In this document: positions 40,708 through 49,734 of the stretch, one piece after another
Numbering within the stretch: the first letter of the stretch is position 1
Layout: every line of letters starts with the position of its first letter
From: VXMT01 sp965204835
GTDB taxonomy: Bacteria > Chloroflexota > Dehalococcoidia > UBA2979
DNA: 64,000 nucleotides
NCBI GenBank assembly: GCA_965204835.1
Contig: OZ242017.1
Coordinates: forward strand, 186,001-250,000
Direction: 5' to 3'
Translations under genes and position numbers: made by a program
The notes under the pieces: generated by a model
Told to the model about the DNA's origin: nothing
Database searches by the model: none
Seen by the model: only the letters and a program-made list of their open reading frames with translations

Positions 40708-41547
40708 ATGCTCGCAGCCCCACCCCCCATCGAGATCGGCGGTCGCCGCTTCGAATGGGGCGTGCGCACGTACGTGATGGGCATCGTCAACGTCACGCCC
40801 GACTCGTTCTCCGGCGACGGCGTCCTCGACCCCGCGCTCGCAGCCGACCAGGCGGCCCGCATGGTCGAGGAGGGCGCCGACCTCATCGACGTCGGCGCGG
40901 AGTCGACGCGCCCGGGCCACGCGCCGCTGAGCGTCGCCGGCGAGTGGGCCCGCCTCGACGCGCCGCTGCGCGCGATCCGCGCGCGGGTGGACGTGCCGAT
41001 CACCCTCGACACCTCGAAGGCCGGGGTCGCCGAGCGTGCGTTCGACGCGGGCGCGGACGCGCTCAACGACGTGCGCGGCCTCCTCGCCGACGCCGACCTC
41101 GCGCCGCTGCTCGCGCGCCGCGGGCTGCCCGCCGTCGTCATGCACAACCAGCGCGACCGCACCTTCGGCGGCGACGTGATCGGCGACATCCGCGCGGGGC
41201 TGCGCGAGAGCATCGAGGTGGCCGAGCGCGCGGGCGTCGACCCGCGGCGGCTCATCCTCGATCCGGGCTTCGGGTTCGGGTGGGAGCCCGCGCAAAACCT
41301 CGAGATGGTGCGTCGCCTGCGCGAGTTGCGCGACCTCGGCCGGCCGCTGCTCGTCGGCGTCTCGCGCAAGTCCACGCTCGGGCTCGTGCTCGACAGGCCC
41401 GAGGCGGAGCGCGCGTGGGGCACGGCCGCGGCCGTCGCGCTCGCCGTGCAGGGCGGCGCCGACATCGTGCGCGTGCACGACGTGGCGGAGATGGCCGACG
41501 TGGTCCGCATCGCCGACGCCATCACGCGGCTGGGAGCCGGGCCGTGA
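40708..41547 (+). CDS. folP: Dihydropteroate synthase
   Basis: A 279-residue TIM-barrel enzyme joining p-aminobenzoate to the pterin diphosphate in folate synthesis. Signatures are MGIVNVTPDSFSGDG and IDVGAESTRPG near the N-terminus, then ITLDTSKAGVAERA, LILDPGFGFGW and LLVGVSRKS. The length is normal. Its stop overlaps folK. Folate feeds the purine enzymes encoded nearby (PurH needs 10-formyl-THF). Confidence 0.95.
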   Translation: MLAAPPPIEIGGRRFEWGVRTYVMGIVNVTPDSFSGDGVLDPALAADQAARMVEEGADLIDVGAESTRPGHAPLSVAGEWARLDAPLRAIRARVDVPITLDTSKAGVAERAFDAGADALNDVRGLLADADLAPLLARRGLPAVVMHNQRDRTFGGDVIGDIRAGLRESIEVAERAGVDPRRLILDPGFGFGWEPAQNLEMVRRLRELRDLGRPLLVGVSRKSTLGLVLDRPEAERAWGTAAAVALAVQGGADIVRVHDVAEMADVVRIADAITRLGAGP

Positions 41548-42095
41548 CGAGCGAGGCGACACGACCCGCCGCGGACATCGCCTACCTCGGCCTCGGCAGC
41601 AACCTCGGCGACCGCGTCGCCAACCTCGCGTCGGCCCTAGACGCGCTCGAGGCGGCGGGCCTGGCGGTCGAGGCGGTGTCGTCGGTGTACGACACGCCGC
41701 CGTGGGGCGAGCCGCCGCCCGGCCTCGCCGAGCCGCCGCGCTACGCCAACGCGGCCGCGGCCGTCCGCGCCGACCTGGCGCCACGGGACCTGCTGCGGCT
41801 CTGCAAGCGCATCGAGGTGGACGCGGGCCGCGACCTGCACGCGGCGCGGAACGCCCCCCGCGTGCTCGACCTCGACGTGCTGCTCCTCGGCGACTCGCTC
41901 GTCACGACTCCTGAGCTGGAGGTGCCGCACCCGCGCATGCACCTCCGCGCGTTCGTGCTCGTCCCGCTCGCCGAGATCGCGCCCGATGCGCTCCACCCGC
42001 GCCTCGCCCGCTCCGTGCGCGACTTGCTCGCGGACGTCGACGCGGCCGAGCGCGAGGAGGTCGAGCTGTTGCTGGAGCGAGGGTGGTGGCGCTGA
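41544..42095 (+). CDS. folK: 2-amino-4-hydroxy-6-hydroxymethyldihydropteridine pyrophosphokinase
   Basis: A 183-residue HPPK that transfers diphosphate to the pterin before FolP acts. It has YLGLGSNLGDRVANL near the start, the VYDTPPWG loop and the RVLDLDVLLLGDSLV signature, then VPHPRMHLRAFVLVPLAEI. It starts at the GTG overlapping the folP stop. Confidence 0.94.
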   Translation: MTSEATRPAADIAYLGLGSNLGDRVANLASALDALEAAGLAVEAVSSVYDTPPWGEPPPGLAEPPRYANAAAAVRADLAPRDLLRLCKRIEVDAGRDLHAARNAPRVLDLDVLLLGDSLVTTPELEVPHPRMHLRAFVLVPLAEIAPDALHPRLARSVRDLLADVDAAEREEVELLLERGWWR

Positions 42096-42119
42096 AGCAG
42101 GTGGGGTGAGCGCGGCGGC

Positions 42120-42362
42120 TCAGTCGCCGGCGGCGCGCCGGTGCGGGATCGTGGGCTCCTCGTCCTCATCCCAGCGGGCGTAGGCCATCGTGTAGCCGAC
42201 CCAGAACGCGACGGCCGAGAGCGCGGCAACCGCGAAGCCGACGGGCAGCGCGATCGCGAGGTAGGAGCGGCGCAGCACCGCGCCGATGAAGAGCAGCAGC
42301 TGCACCGCCGCGCCCCCCATGAGCACGCGCCCGAGCATTCGCGAGCGCTCCTCGTTGGTCAC
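42120..42362 (-). CDS. Small two-TM membrane protein
   Basis: An 80-residue protein with two hydrophobic segments (VLMGGAAVQLLLFIGAVL and LAIALPVGFAVAALSAVAFW) and a charged, acidic C-terminus. It starts at a GTG whose bases overlap the stop of the Trm112-like gene upstream. I do not recognise the family. Confidence 0.5.
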   Translation of the reverse strand: MTNEERSRMLGRVLMGGAAVQLLLFIGAVLRRSYLAIALPVGFAVAALSAVAFWVGYTMAYARWDEDEEPTIPHRRAAGD

Positions 42363-42598
42363 GGGTGCAGGTCCTCGGACTGCCCGCGCTGGGCGGTCAA
42401 CGACTCGTTGAGCTCGGGCGGCAGCAGGTTCGGGATGCCCTCGTCGATGCGGAAGGTGAGCGGGCAGTCGGCGCAGCCGAGCGTGCCCGCCAGGATCTCC
42501 TCGCGCCCGTCGTCGAGCGCCTCGGTCTGCTCGATGCCGAGCGTGAGGGTGCCCTTGCAGACGGGGCAGACGAGGATCTCCATGAGGTCGGCGCGCAT
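42359..42598 (-). CDS. Trm112-like zinc-ribbon protein
   Basis: About 79 residues. It starts MRADLMEILVCPVCKGTLTL, with a second Cys pair in LGCADCPLTFRIDEGIPNLL. This is the Trm112/UPF0434 (YcaR) family layout, whose members activate methyltransferases in archaea and eukaryotes; bacterial roles are less clear. I chose the ATG at 42598 over one 11 codons upstream because the shorter form matches the family start. Confidence 0.8.
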   Translation of the reverse strand: MRADLMEILVCPVCKGTLTLGIEQTEALDDGREEILAGTLGCADCPLTFRIDEGIPNLLPPELNESLTAQRGQSEDLHP

Positions 42599-42675
42599 CG
42601 GGCCCCCGTGCGTGTGCGGCAAGTCCAGCATACGGACGCCGCGAGCGGAGCGGCAACGGCCCGGCCCGCGGGGGC

Positions 42676-42966
42676 TCAGTCGATCACGAGCGCGTCGATG
42701 GTGGTGTCGAGCGCGGCGGCGATGCGAGTCAGGGCCGCGACCGAACCTGGCTTGCGCCCGCGCTCGATCTCGGACAGGTAGCCGATCGAGATATCGGCGC
42801 GTCCCGACAGGTCGCGCAGGGTCAGTCCTCGGTGGTCGCGGAACGCGCGGACGGCGCTCCCGCCATCCATGATGGCGAGGGCGACCGGATGCGGGAGGCG
42901 CGCGTCACCTGCCGCCTCGGCGGCGGCGAGGCTGTCCCGGCGGTCGATGGTCGTTGGTTCGGTCAT
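42676..42966 (-). CDS. XRE-family HTH regulator
   Basis: A 96-residue protein with a lambda-repressor-like HTH in its second half: VRAFRDHRGLTLRDLSGRAD, ISIGYLSEIERGRKPGS, LTRIAAALDTTIDALV. The N-terminal ~40 residues may be an arm or dimerisation part. It has the shape of a HigA/XRE-type antitoxin or solitary regulator; no partner toxin is adjacent. It is divergent from the next gene. Confidence 0.8.
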   Translation of the reverse strand: MTEPTTIDRRDSLAAAEAAGDARLPHPVALAIMDGGSAVRAFRDHRGLTLRDLSGRADISIGYLSEIERGRKPGSVAALTRIAAALDTTIDALVID

Positions 42967-43067
42967 CGCCGGCCTACCTCCGCCTGATCAGCGTACGACC
43001 CTGCCGCTGGCCGGGCACGCCCCGCGCGGTAGACTCGACGCCGCACGAGGCTGACCGGGAGGCGGAC

Positions 43068-43763
43068 GTGGCGGAAGTCGAGCGGATCGCCCTGCGCCGC
43101 GCCGTCGCGGCGATCAGCGACGACACGATCGTCGTGCGCCCGTCGCGCGGACAGCTCCTCGGCCCCGTCGTTCAGATCGCGCTCACAGCGCTGGCCGTGG
43201 CGCTGATCGTGCTGTTCCTCGACAGCCTGCCGTTCTGGGTCGTGGTCGTGCTGACGGTGGTCGCCGTCTTCCTCGGGCCCGTCGCGACGCTGGGGTTCGT
43301 GTTCGCCGTCATCGGCAGCAGCATGGTCGTCGACCGGCGCAAGCAGTCGGCGCACTGGCAGCAGGGCTTCCTCGGCCTCGGCATCGGCACCACCACATCG
43401 ATCCCCTTCGACCGCATCGACCACATCGCCGTGACCGGGGACTACGACGCGGAAGACATCGGCGGGCGCGGCCACGACTTCGTGACGTGGGAGGTCGAGA
43501 TCGTGCGCGACGACGGCCGTCGCCGCGCGGTCGGCTCGGTGATCGCCGCGCGGCCCCTCGCCGACGTCGGCCTCGACCGCGTCAACCGCCTGGCCGAGGC
43601 CGTCGGGGCGATGGCGGAGACGGAGGCGCGTCTCGCCACGTTACCCGCCGAGGAGCCATTCGAGGAGCCGGAGACAGAACCCGCGCCGCGGCGGCGTCGA
43701 CGCGTGGAGCGCGCTACGCTGCCACCGCCCGAGGGGGCACCGCCGGAGGGAGGACCACGATGA
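43068..43763 (+). CDS. Membrane protein of unknown function
   Basis: A 231-residue protein with two strong membrane segments (IALTALAVALIVLFLDSL and WVVVVLTVVAVFLGPVATL), then a soluble domain with FDRIDHIAVTGDYDAEDIGG and an Arg/Pro/Glu-rich tail. The soluble part resembles PH-like domains of bacterial membrane proteins only weakly. The GTG at 43068 was chosen; a TAGACT -10 lies about 36 bases upstream. It overlaps the next gene by four bases. Confidence 0.55.
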   Translation: MAEVERIALRRAVAAISDDTIVVRPSRGQLLGPVVQIALTALAVALIVLFLDSLPFWVVVVLTVVAVFLGPVATLGFVFAVIGSSMVVDRRKQSAHWQQGFLGLGIGTTTSIPFDRIDHIAVTGDYDAEDIGGRGHDFVTWEVEIVRDDGRRRAVGSVIAARPLADVGLDRVNRLAEAVGAMAETEARLATLPAEEPFEEPETEPAPRRRRRVERATLPPPEGAPPEGGPR

Positions 43764-44191
43764 TCGTCGATGGAGACCGCGCATGGGAGGTGCTGCGCGA
43801 CCACCCGCGACTCGCGATCGTGGCGCGCTCGAAGCGCACCGACCGGCCGTGGCACGACGTGGCCGGCTACCTCATCGCCGAGGGCTACGACGTGCAGCTC
43901 GTGAACACGATGCTCGACGAGGCGCACGGCCGCCCCTGCTACGACTCGCTGGCCGAGCTGCCCGAGCCGTTCGACATCGTCGACGTGTTCCGCATGATCC
44001 CCGAGGTGCCGGGCGTGGTGGACGAGGCGATCGAGGTGGGCGCGCCCATCCTGTGGCTGCAGCTCGAGATCGTGCACGACGAGGCGATCGCGAGGGCGTC
44101 CGAGGCAGGGATGGACGTGGTCGTCGACCGCTGCACGGCCATCGAGCACCGCAAACTGCTCCAGCAGACCTCGAAGTCGCCGGCGGGGTGA
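43760..44191 (+). CDS. CoA-binding domain protein
   Basis: A 143-residue Rossmann-fold CoA-binding protein (CoA_binding_2 type). It has LRDHPRLAIVARSKRTDRPW near the N-terminus, then YDVQLVNTMLDEAHGRPCYD, FDIVDVFRMIPEVPGVVDEA and VVDRCTAIEHRKLL. Such single-domain proteins bind CoA; their role is uncertain. The ATG overlaps the previous stop. Confidence 0.82.
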   Translation: MIVDGDRAWEVLRDHPRLAIVARSKRTDRPWHDVAGYLIAEGYDVQLVNTMLDEAHGRPCYDSLAELPEPFDIVDVFRMIPEVPGVVDEAIEVGAPILWLQLEIVHDEAIARASEAGMDVVVDRCTAIEHRKLLQQTSKSPAG

Positions 44192-44250
44192 TCGTGAGCG
44201 GGTGCGTGCTACGATGACGACCTAGCAGGCCCATCCGGGGAGGGCCGCCC

Positions 44251-45732
44251 TTGATACCGAGCCTGCACGAGAAGTGCGGCGTACTCGGAGTCTTCGCACC
44301 GGGCGAGGACGTGGCTCGCCTCACCTTCTTCGGGCTCCACTCACTCCAGCATCGCGGGCAGGAGTCGGCCGGCATTGCCACGGCCGACGCGCGGCTGCCC
44401 GCGTCCGACGTCCATCGCTTCGCCCGCATGGGGCTCGTCACGCAGATCTTCGACGAGCAGGCCCTCGTCAACCTCGGCGGCGGCACGCACGCCATCGGCC
44501 ACACGCGCTACTCCACCACCGGCGGCAGCCACGAGGTGAACATGCAGCCGCTGGTCGTCTCCGGCCCGCACGGCGAGCTGGCGCTGGCGCACAACGGCAA
44601 CATCGTCAACGCGGACCTGCTCCGCGCCGACCTCGAAGAGCAGGGCATCTCGTTCGCCACGGGGACGGACTCAGAGGTGCTCGCGGCGCTGATCGCGAAC
44701 GCGCCGGGCGGCTCCTGGGGCGACCGCTTCCACTACGCGATGCGCCGCGCCAACGGCGCCTACTCGCTCACGCTGCTCACGCACGACGCGATGTTCGGCG
44801 TGCGCGACCCGCTCGGCATCCGCCCGCTTTGCCTCGGCCGCCTCGAGGGCGGCTGGGTGCTCGCCTCGGAGACGTGCGCGCTCGACACCCTCGGCGCGAC
44901 GCTCGTGCGTGAGCTGGAGCCCGGCGAGGTCGTCCGCATCGACGAGTCGGGCCCGCAGTGGTGGGCGGCCGGCGAGGGCCTCACCGCGGACCGCGAGGCG
45001 GCGCTGTGCCTCCTCGAGCACATCTACTTCGCCCGCCCGGACTCGCGGATGCAGGGCGAGCTGCTCTACCCCGTGCGGATGCGCATGGGCGCACAGCTCG
45101 CGCGCGAGCACCCGGTCGACGCCGACATCGTCATCGGTATCCCCGACTCGGCGACCAGCGCGGCCGTGGGGTACGCGCGCGAGTCCGGCATCCCGTACAC
45201 CGAGGGCCTCGTCAAGAACCGCTACGTGGGCCGCACCTTCATCCAGCCCGACCAGCGCCTCCGCGAGCGCGGCGTCGCACTCAAGTTCAACCCGCTGCCG
45301 GAGCTCCTCGAAGGTCGGCGCGTGATCGTCGTCGACGACACGATCGTGCGCGGCACGACGACGCCGCGCGTGGTGGCGATGCTGCGCCGCGGCGGCGCGC
45401 GCGAGGTGCACATGCGCATCACCTCGCCGCCGATCACGCACCCGTGCTTCTACGGCGTGGACATGGCGACGCGCGGCGAGCTGATCGCCGCCCACCTCAG
45501 CGTCGAGGAGATCCGCGAGCACATCGGCGCCGACTCGCTCGGCTACCTCTCGCTGGAGGGGACGGTGCTGGCGACGGGGCAGGGCGAGGACCGGCTGTGC
45601 ACGGCGTGTTTCAGCGGCCAGTACCCGTCCGAGGTACCGCTCCAGCTCGACAAGCTCGCCCTCGAGACAGACACGACGCGCGACCGTCACGCGGTGCCAC
45701 TGCAGACGGTGCCGCTGCGCGCCGTGAACTGA
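44251..45732 (+). CDS. purF: Amidophosphoribosyltransferase
   Basis: A 493-residue first-step purine enzyme transferring glutamine amide N to PRPP. It starts at TTG with a short propeptide MIPSLHEK before the Ntn nucleophile Cys (CGVLGVFAPGE), so self-processing is expected as in the Bacillus type. The PRPP-binding loop is VIVVDDTIVRGTT. Cys residues in CFYGVDM and CTACFSG match the 4Fe-4S ligands of this class. A TACGAT -10 lies about 40 bases upstream. Confidence 0.95.
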   Translation: MIPSLHEKCGVLGVFAPGEDVARLTFFGLHSLQHRGQESAGIATADARLPASDVHRFARMGLVTQIFDEQALVNLGGGTHAIGHTRYSTTGGSHEVNMQPLVVSGPHGELALAHNGNIVNADLLRADLEEQGISFATGTDSEVLAALIANAPGGSWGDRFHYAMRRANGAYSLTLLTHDAMFGVRDPLGIRPLCLGRLEGGWVLASETCALDTLGATLVRELEPGEVVRIDESGPQWWAAGEGLTADREAALCLLEHIYFARPDSRMQGELLYPVRMRMGAQLAREHPVDADIVIGIPDSATSAAVGYARESGIPYTEGLVKNRYVGRTFIQPDQRLRERGVALKFNPLPELLEGRRVIVVDDTIVRGTTTPRVVAMLRRGGAREVHMRITSPPITHPCFYGVDMATRGELIAAHLSVEEIREHIGADSLGYLSLEGTVLATGQGEDRLCTACFSGQYPSEVPLQLDKLALETDTTRDRHAVPLQTVPLRAVN

Positions 45733-45762
45733 CGTCGCGCACCGCCGGGGCGTCCTGAAGCC

Positions 45763-46224
45763 ATGCGTTACGCCTACCCCTGCAACATCGTCCGCGACGA
45801 GGAGGAGGCGCGCGCCTCGGGGCGGGAGGCGTACACGGTGACGTTCCCCGACGTGTACGGCGCGAACACCGGCGGATGGACGCGCGACGAAGCCCTGGAA
45901 CTGGCCGAGGACTGCCTGTCGGTAGCCCTCGGCATGTGCGTGAAGGCACGCGAGGACATCCCGGAGCCCAGCACGCCGGCAGAGGGCCAGGTGCTGGTCG
46001 CGGTGTCGCCGATCGTCGCGGCCAAGCTTGCCCTGTACACCGCGATGCGCGAGCAGGGGGTCACCAACGTCGGGCTTGCGAGTCGGCTCGGCCTGCAGGA
46101 GAACGCCGTGCGCCGTCTGGTCGACCCTGGCCACCGGTCCCACATCACGTCGGTCGAGAAAGCCCTCAAGGCGCTGGGGCGCTCGCTGCTCGTCGAGGAC
46201 CGGGTCACAGCCGAGGCGTCCTGA
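45763..46224 (+). CDS. HicB-like protein with C-terminal HTH (second copy)
   Basis: A 153-residue protein with the same architecture as the gene at 32303. The HicB-type fold has YTVTFPDVYGANTGGWTRDE and ALELAEDCLSVALGM, then an HTH in VTNVGLASRLGLQENAVRRL. Again no HicA toxin is adjacent: purF precedes it and a nucleotidyltransferase follows. It may regulate the MNT/HEPN pair downstream or act alone. Confidence 0.75.
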   Translation: MRYAYPCNIVRDEEEARASGREAYTVTFPDVYGANTGGWTRDEALELAEDCLSVALGMCVKAREDIPEPSTPAEGQVLVAVSPIVAAKLALYTAMREQGVTNVGLASRLGLQENAVRRLVDPGHRSHITSVEKALKALGRSLLVEDRVTAEAS

Positions 46225-46238
46225 CGTACCCTGTAGGC

Positions 46239-46580
46239 ATGGCAACGCGTCGCGAATACGTCACACCGAACGAAACCGTCGTCGCCACGATGGTGGACCG
46301 CATCGTCGAGGGCTTCGACCCGGAGCGCATCGTGCTCTTCGGGTCCGTCGCCCGTGGTGAGGTGAGCAAGTACAGCGACGTGGACCTGCTTGTGGTGATG
46401 CCGGACGGCACGGACCGGCGAGAGACCGCCGTTGCGATGCGTGTTGCCGTGAGGGGCATGCTGACGGCGAAGGATATCGTGGTCACGACCCCCGACGAGA
46501 TCGCACGACGCGGACACATCAAGGGGACCGTGCTGCGCGAGGCACTGCGCGAGGGGATCGTCGTGCATGATCGATCCTGA
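46239..46580 (+). CDS. MNT-type nucleotidyltransferase antitoxin
   Basis: A 113-residue minimal nucleotidyltransferase. The motif LFGSVARGEVSKYSDVDLLV carries the GS pair (35-36) and the two metal Asp (47, 49). MNT antitoxins AMPylate or bind the partner HEPN RNase. The partner follows with a 14-base overlap, the usual order for one class of MNT/HEPN modules. Confidence 0.87.
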   Translation: MATRREYVTPNETVVATMVDRIVEGFDPERIVLFGSVARGEVSKYSDVDLLVVMPDGTDRRETAVAMRVAVRGMLTAKDIVVTTPDEIARRGHIKGTVLREALREGIVVHDRS

Positions 46581-46980
46581 GGCGACGACCGAGGCTCTTC
46601 GATGGCTCCGCTACGCCGAAGACGATCTCGATACTGCGGCAATGGTCGCTCGCGGAGACGGTCTCGTACCACGTCACGGTTGCTTTCACTCCCAGCAGGC
46701 CGCCGAGAAGGCGCTGAAGGCTGCGCTGGTGTTAGAGGGCCTCGCAGTTCCATTCATTCACGATCTCGGCGAGTTGCTGGAGTTGCTCCCGGACGGGTGG
46801 TCCCTGCCATCCAGCCCGGTTGAACTTGAGCGGCTCACCGAATGGGGCTCCGAGGCCAGATATCCTGGCGACTGGGCGGACCCTACTGCCGAAGACGCTG
46901 TGCAGGCCGAGGCTGAGGCACGCACAGTCTACGAAGCCATCGCCCGCGAATTCGCGTCACGAGGCGTCACCGACGCGTAG
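46567..46980 (+). CDS. HEPN-domain toxin
   Basis: A 137-residue helical HEPN protein. The RNase motif is Rx4H: Arg36-His41 in PRHGCFHSQQAAEKALKA, followed by the typical AAEKALKA helix. HEPN toxins of this type cleave RNA. Overlap with the MNT gene supports a toxin-antitoxin pair. Confidence 0.85.
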   Translation: MIDPEATTEALRWLRYAEDDLDTAAMVARGDGLVPRHGCFHSQQAAEKALKAALVLEGLAVPFIHDLGELLELLPDGWSLPSSPVELERLTEWGSEARYPGDWADPTAEDAVQAEAEARTVYEAIAREFASRGVTDA

Positions 46981-47078
46981 TCCGCGGCCCGGCCTGCTCC
47001 TTCCCGCCCCTCGCTGGTACCATCCCCCCACTCCCCCCGTACGCGGGCCCCGCCCGCGAGTGAGGCAGTGACGGCGCG

Positions 47079-48134
47079 ATGACCGCGCGGGCTCCACGAC
47101 CGCTGCGCTACGCCGACGCAGGCGTCGACGTCGCGGCTGCCGACGCCACCGTCGACCGCTACCGCGAGGCCGCCGAGGTCGCCACGCGCCCCGAGGTGCT
47201 CGGCGGCGTCGGCCCATTCGCCGGGCTGTTCCAGCTCGACACGAGCCGCTACCGCGACCCGGTGCTCGTCTCCAGCGCCGACGGCGTGGGGACGAAGCTG
47301 CTCGTCGCCTCCGCCCTCGGGCGCTACGGCGACGTGGGGCGCGACCTGGTCAACCACTGCGTCAACGACGTGCTCACCGCGGGCGCCGAGCCGCTGTTCT
47401 TCCTCGACTACCTCGCCACGGCGGGGCTGCCGCAGGAGCGGCGCGTCGAGGTGGTCGCGGGCATCGCCAAGGCGTGCGCGGCCAACAGCGTCGCGCTGCT
47501 CGGCGGCGAGACGGCCGACATGCCCGACCTTTATCGACCCGGCGACTACGACCTCGCCGGCTTCATGGTCGGCGTGGTGGAGCGCGACGCGATCGTCGAC
47601 GGCTCCCGCATCGAGGCCGGCGACGCGCTGGTCGCGCTGCCCTCGACGGGCCTGCAGACCAACGGCTACTCGCTCGTGCGCGAGATCTTCGACGTGGCCA
47701 AGGGCGGCGAGGGCGACCGCGACCGACTCGACGCGCACGTCGAGGAGCTGGACGGCTCGCTCGGCGACGTGCTGCTGGCGGTGCACGGCTCGTTCCTCGA
47801 CGTGGTGCGGCCGCTGCTGCCGATGGTGCACGGCATGGCGCACATCACCGGCGGCGGGCTGCCGGGCAACCTGCCACGCGTGCTGCGCGAGGGCCTCGCG
47901 GCGCGGGTCGACGCCGGGAGCTGGGAGCCGCCGCCGCTGTTCGGCTACATCCAGCGCATGGGGGGCATCGAGGACGGCGAGATGTTCCGCACCTTCAACA
48001 TGGGCGCAGGCATGGTGCTGGCCGTTGCGCCGGACGACGCTGAGGCCGTGCTCACCTCGGCGCCCGGCAGTTGGCGGCTGGGCGAGGTGGTGGCGAGCGA
48101 CGGCGAGCCGGCGGTACTGGGGCTGCCTGACTAG
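47079..48134 (+). CDS. purM: Phosphoribosylformylglycinamidine cyclo-ligase
   Basis: A 351-residue AIR synthetase closing the imidazole ring in purine synthesis. It has ADGVGTKLLVAS and NHCVNDVLTAGAEPLFFLDY, then GGETADMPDLYRPGDYDLAG, LPSTGLQTNGYSLVR and HITGGGLPGNLPRVL. The length is typical. A TACCAT -10-like element and a short hairpin (CGCGGGC / GCCCGCG) lie in the ~95-base upstream gap. purH follows within 21 bases. Confidence 0.96.
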   Translation: MTARAPRPLRYADAGVDVAAADATVDRYREAAEVATRPEVLGGVGPFAGLFQLDTSRYRDPVLVSSADGVGTKLLVASALGRYGDVGRDLVNHCVNDVLTAGAEPLFFLDYLATAGLPQERRVEVVAGIAKACAANSVALLGGETADMPDLYRPGDYDLAGFMVGVVERDAIVDGSRIEAGDALVALPSTGLQTNGYSLVREIFDVAKGGEGDRDRLDAHVEELDGSLGDVLLAVHGSFLDVVRPLLPMVHGMAHITGGGLPGNLPRVLREGLAARVDAGSWEPPPLFGYIQRMGGIEDGEMFRTFNMGAGMVLAVAPDDAEAVLTSAPGSWRLGEVVASDGEPAVLGLPD

Positions 48135-48155
48135 CGAGCAAGATTGGGGGCGCGT

Positions 48156-49715
48156 GTGCGCGCGATCCTGAGCGTCTACGACAAGACCGGCGTGGCCGAG
48201 TTCGCGCGAGGGCTCCACGATCTCGGCTGGGAGCTCTTCTCGACCGGCAACACGCAGCGCGTAATCGCCGAGGCGGGCGTGCCGGTCGGCAGCGTGGCCG
48301 AGATGACCGGCAGCCCGGAGATCCTCGGCGGGCGCGTGAAGACGCTGCACCCGCGCGTGCACGGCGGGCTGCTGGCCCGTCGCGACCGCGACGCCGACAC
48401 GGCCGAGCTCGCCGAGCACGGCATCGAGCCGATCGACCTCGTGGCCGTGAACCTCTACCCGTTCGTGCAGACCGTGACCGGCGGCCCCGTCACCCTCGCC
48501 GAGGCGCTCGAGGAGATCGACATCGGCGGGCCGACGATGATCCGCGCCTCCGCAAAGAACCACCCGTGGGTCGTGCCGGTCGTCGACCCGGCCGACTACG
48601 ACGCCATCCTCGACGCGCTGCGCGCGGGGGGCGTCGACGCCGGGCAGCGGCGCGAGCTGGCGGCGAAGGCGTTCGCGCACGTCGCCCACTACGACACGGC
48701 GATCGCCGAGTACCTGCGCGGCGAGGACGACCTGCTGCCGGAGCAGCTCACCGTGGGCATGACGCGCGTCGACGAGCTGCGCTACGGCGAGAACCCGCAC
48801 CAGCGCGGCGCCTTCTACACGCTCGACTCCGTCCGCGCGCCCGTCGAGGGCATCGGCGGGTTCGAGCAGCACCACGGCAAGGCGCTCTCCTACGTGAACC
48901 TGCTGGACGCCGACGCCGCCTACAACCTGGTCGCGGAGAGCGAGCAGCCCGCGATCGCGATCATCAAGCACACCAACCCGTGCTGCTTCGCCGCGGGCGA
49001 CGAGGGCGTCGCGGCGCTCTACGAGCGCGCGCTCAACGCCGGCGACGCGATCTCGGCGTACGGCGGCATCGTCGCCACCAACCAGCCGATCGACTTCCCG
49101 TTCGCGGCGGCGCTACGCGAGGTGCTGAGCCCCGTCACCGGCGGGCGGATGTTCTTCGAGATCGTCGTTGCGCCGGGGTTCACCGAGGACGGGCTGGAGC
49201 ACCTCAAGAAGAAGTCGCGCGACCTGCGCATCCTCACCGTCGACGCCGGGGACCCGCGACGACCTCGCGTAGAGCTGCGCTCGACACGCGGCGGCGTGCT
49301 GGTACAGGAGTCCGACCTCTCCGAGGAGACGACGTTCGAGGTCGTCAGCGACCGCGAGCCGAGCGCGTCGGAGCTCGCGGACCTGCGCACGGCCTGGCTG
49401 GTCTGCAAGCACGTGAAGTCCAACGCGATCACGCTCGTGCGCGACGGGGTGCTCGTCGGCATGGGCGCCGGGCAGCCGAACCGCGTCGAGAGTGCGCGGC
49501 TCGCGGCCGGAGGCGCCGGCGAGGCTGCGGCAGGGGCCGTGCTGGCCTCCGACGCCTTCTTCCCGTTCCCCGACTCGCTCGAGGTGGCCGCTGCGGCAGG
49601 TGTGACCGCGGCCGTACACCCCGGCGGCTCGATCCGTGACGAGGAGTCGGTGGAGACCGCGAACCGCCTGGGGATGGCGCTGCTCACCACGGGCGCGCGC
49701 CACTTCCGCCACTAG
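48156..49715 (+). CDS. purH: Bifunctional AICAR transformylase / IMP cyclohydrolase
   Basis: A 519-residue enzyme for the last two purine steps. The N-terminal cyclohydrolase has ILSVYDKTGVAEFA, and VNLYPFVQTV lies in the first domain. The transformylase domain has YGENPHQRGAFY, IIKHTNPCCFA and KSNAITLVRDG. I chose the GTG at 48156, giving the conserved start; a TTG four codons upstream is possible. It uses 10-formyl-THF from the folate pathway. Confidence 0.95.
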   Translation: MRAILSVYDKTGVAEFARGLHDLGWELFSTGNTQRVIAEAGVPVGSVAEMTGSPEILGGRVKTLHPRVHGGLLARRDRDADTAELAEHGIEPIDLVAVNLYPFVQTVTGGPVTLAEALEEIDIGGPTMIRASAKNHPWVVPVVDPADYDAILDALRAGGVDAGQRRELAAKAFAHVAHYDTAIAEYLRGEDDLLPEQLTVGMTRVDELRYGENPHQRGAFYTLDSVRAPVEGIGGFEQHHGKALSYVNLLDADAAYNLVAESEQPAIAIIKHTNPCCFAAGDEGVAALYERALNAGDAISAYGGIVATNQPIDFPFAAALREVLSPVTGGRMFFEIVVAPGFTEDGLEHLKKKSRDLRILTVDAGDPRRPRVELRSTRGGVLVQESDLSEETTFEVVSDREPSASELADLRTAWLVCKHVKSNAITLVRDGVLVGMGAGQPNRVESARLAAGGAGEAAAGAVLASDAFFPFPDSLEVAAAAGVTAAVHPGGSIRDEESVETANRLGMALLTTGARHFRH

Positions 49716-49734
49716 GGGGCGGCGGACAGCCTCG

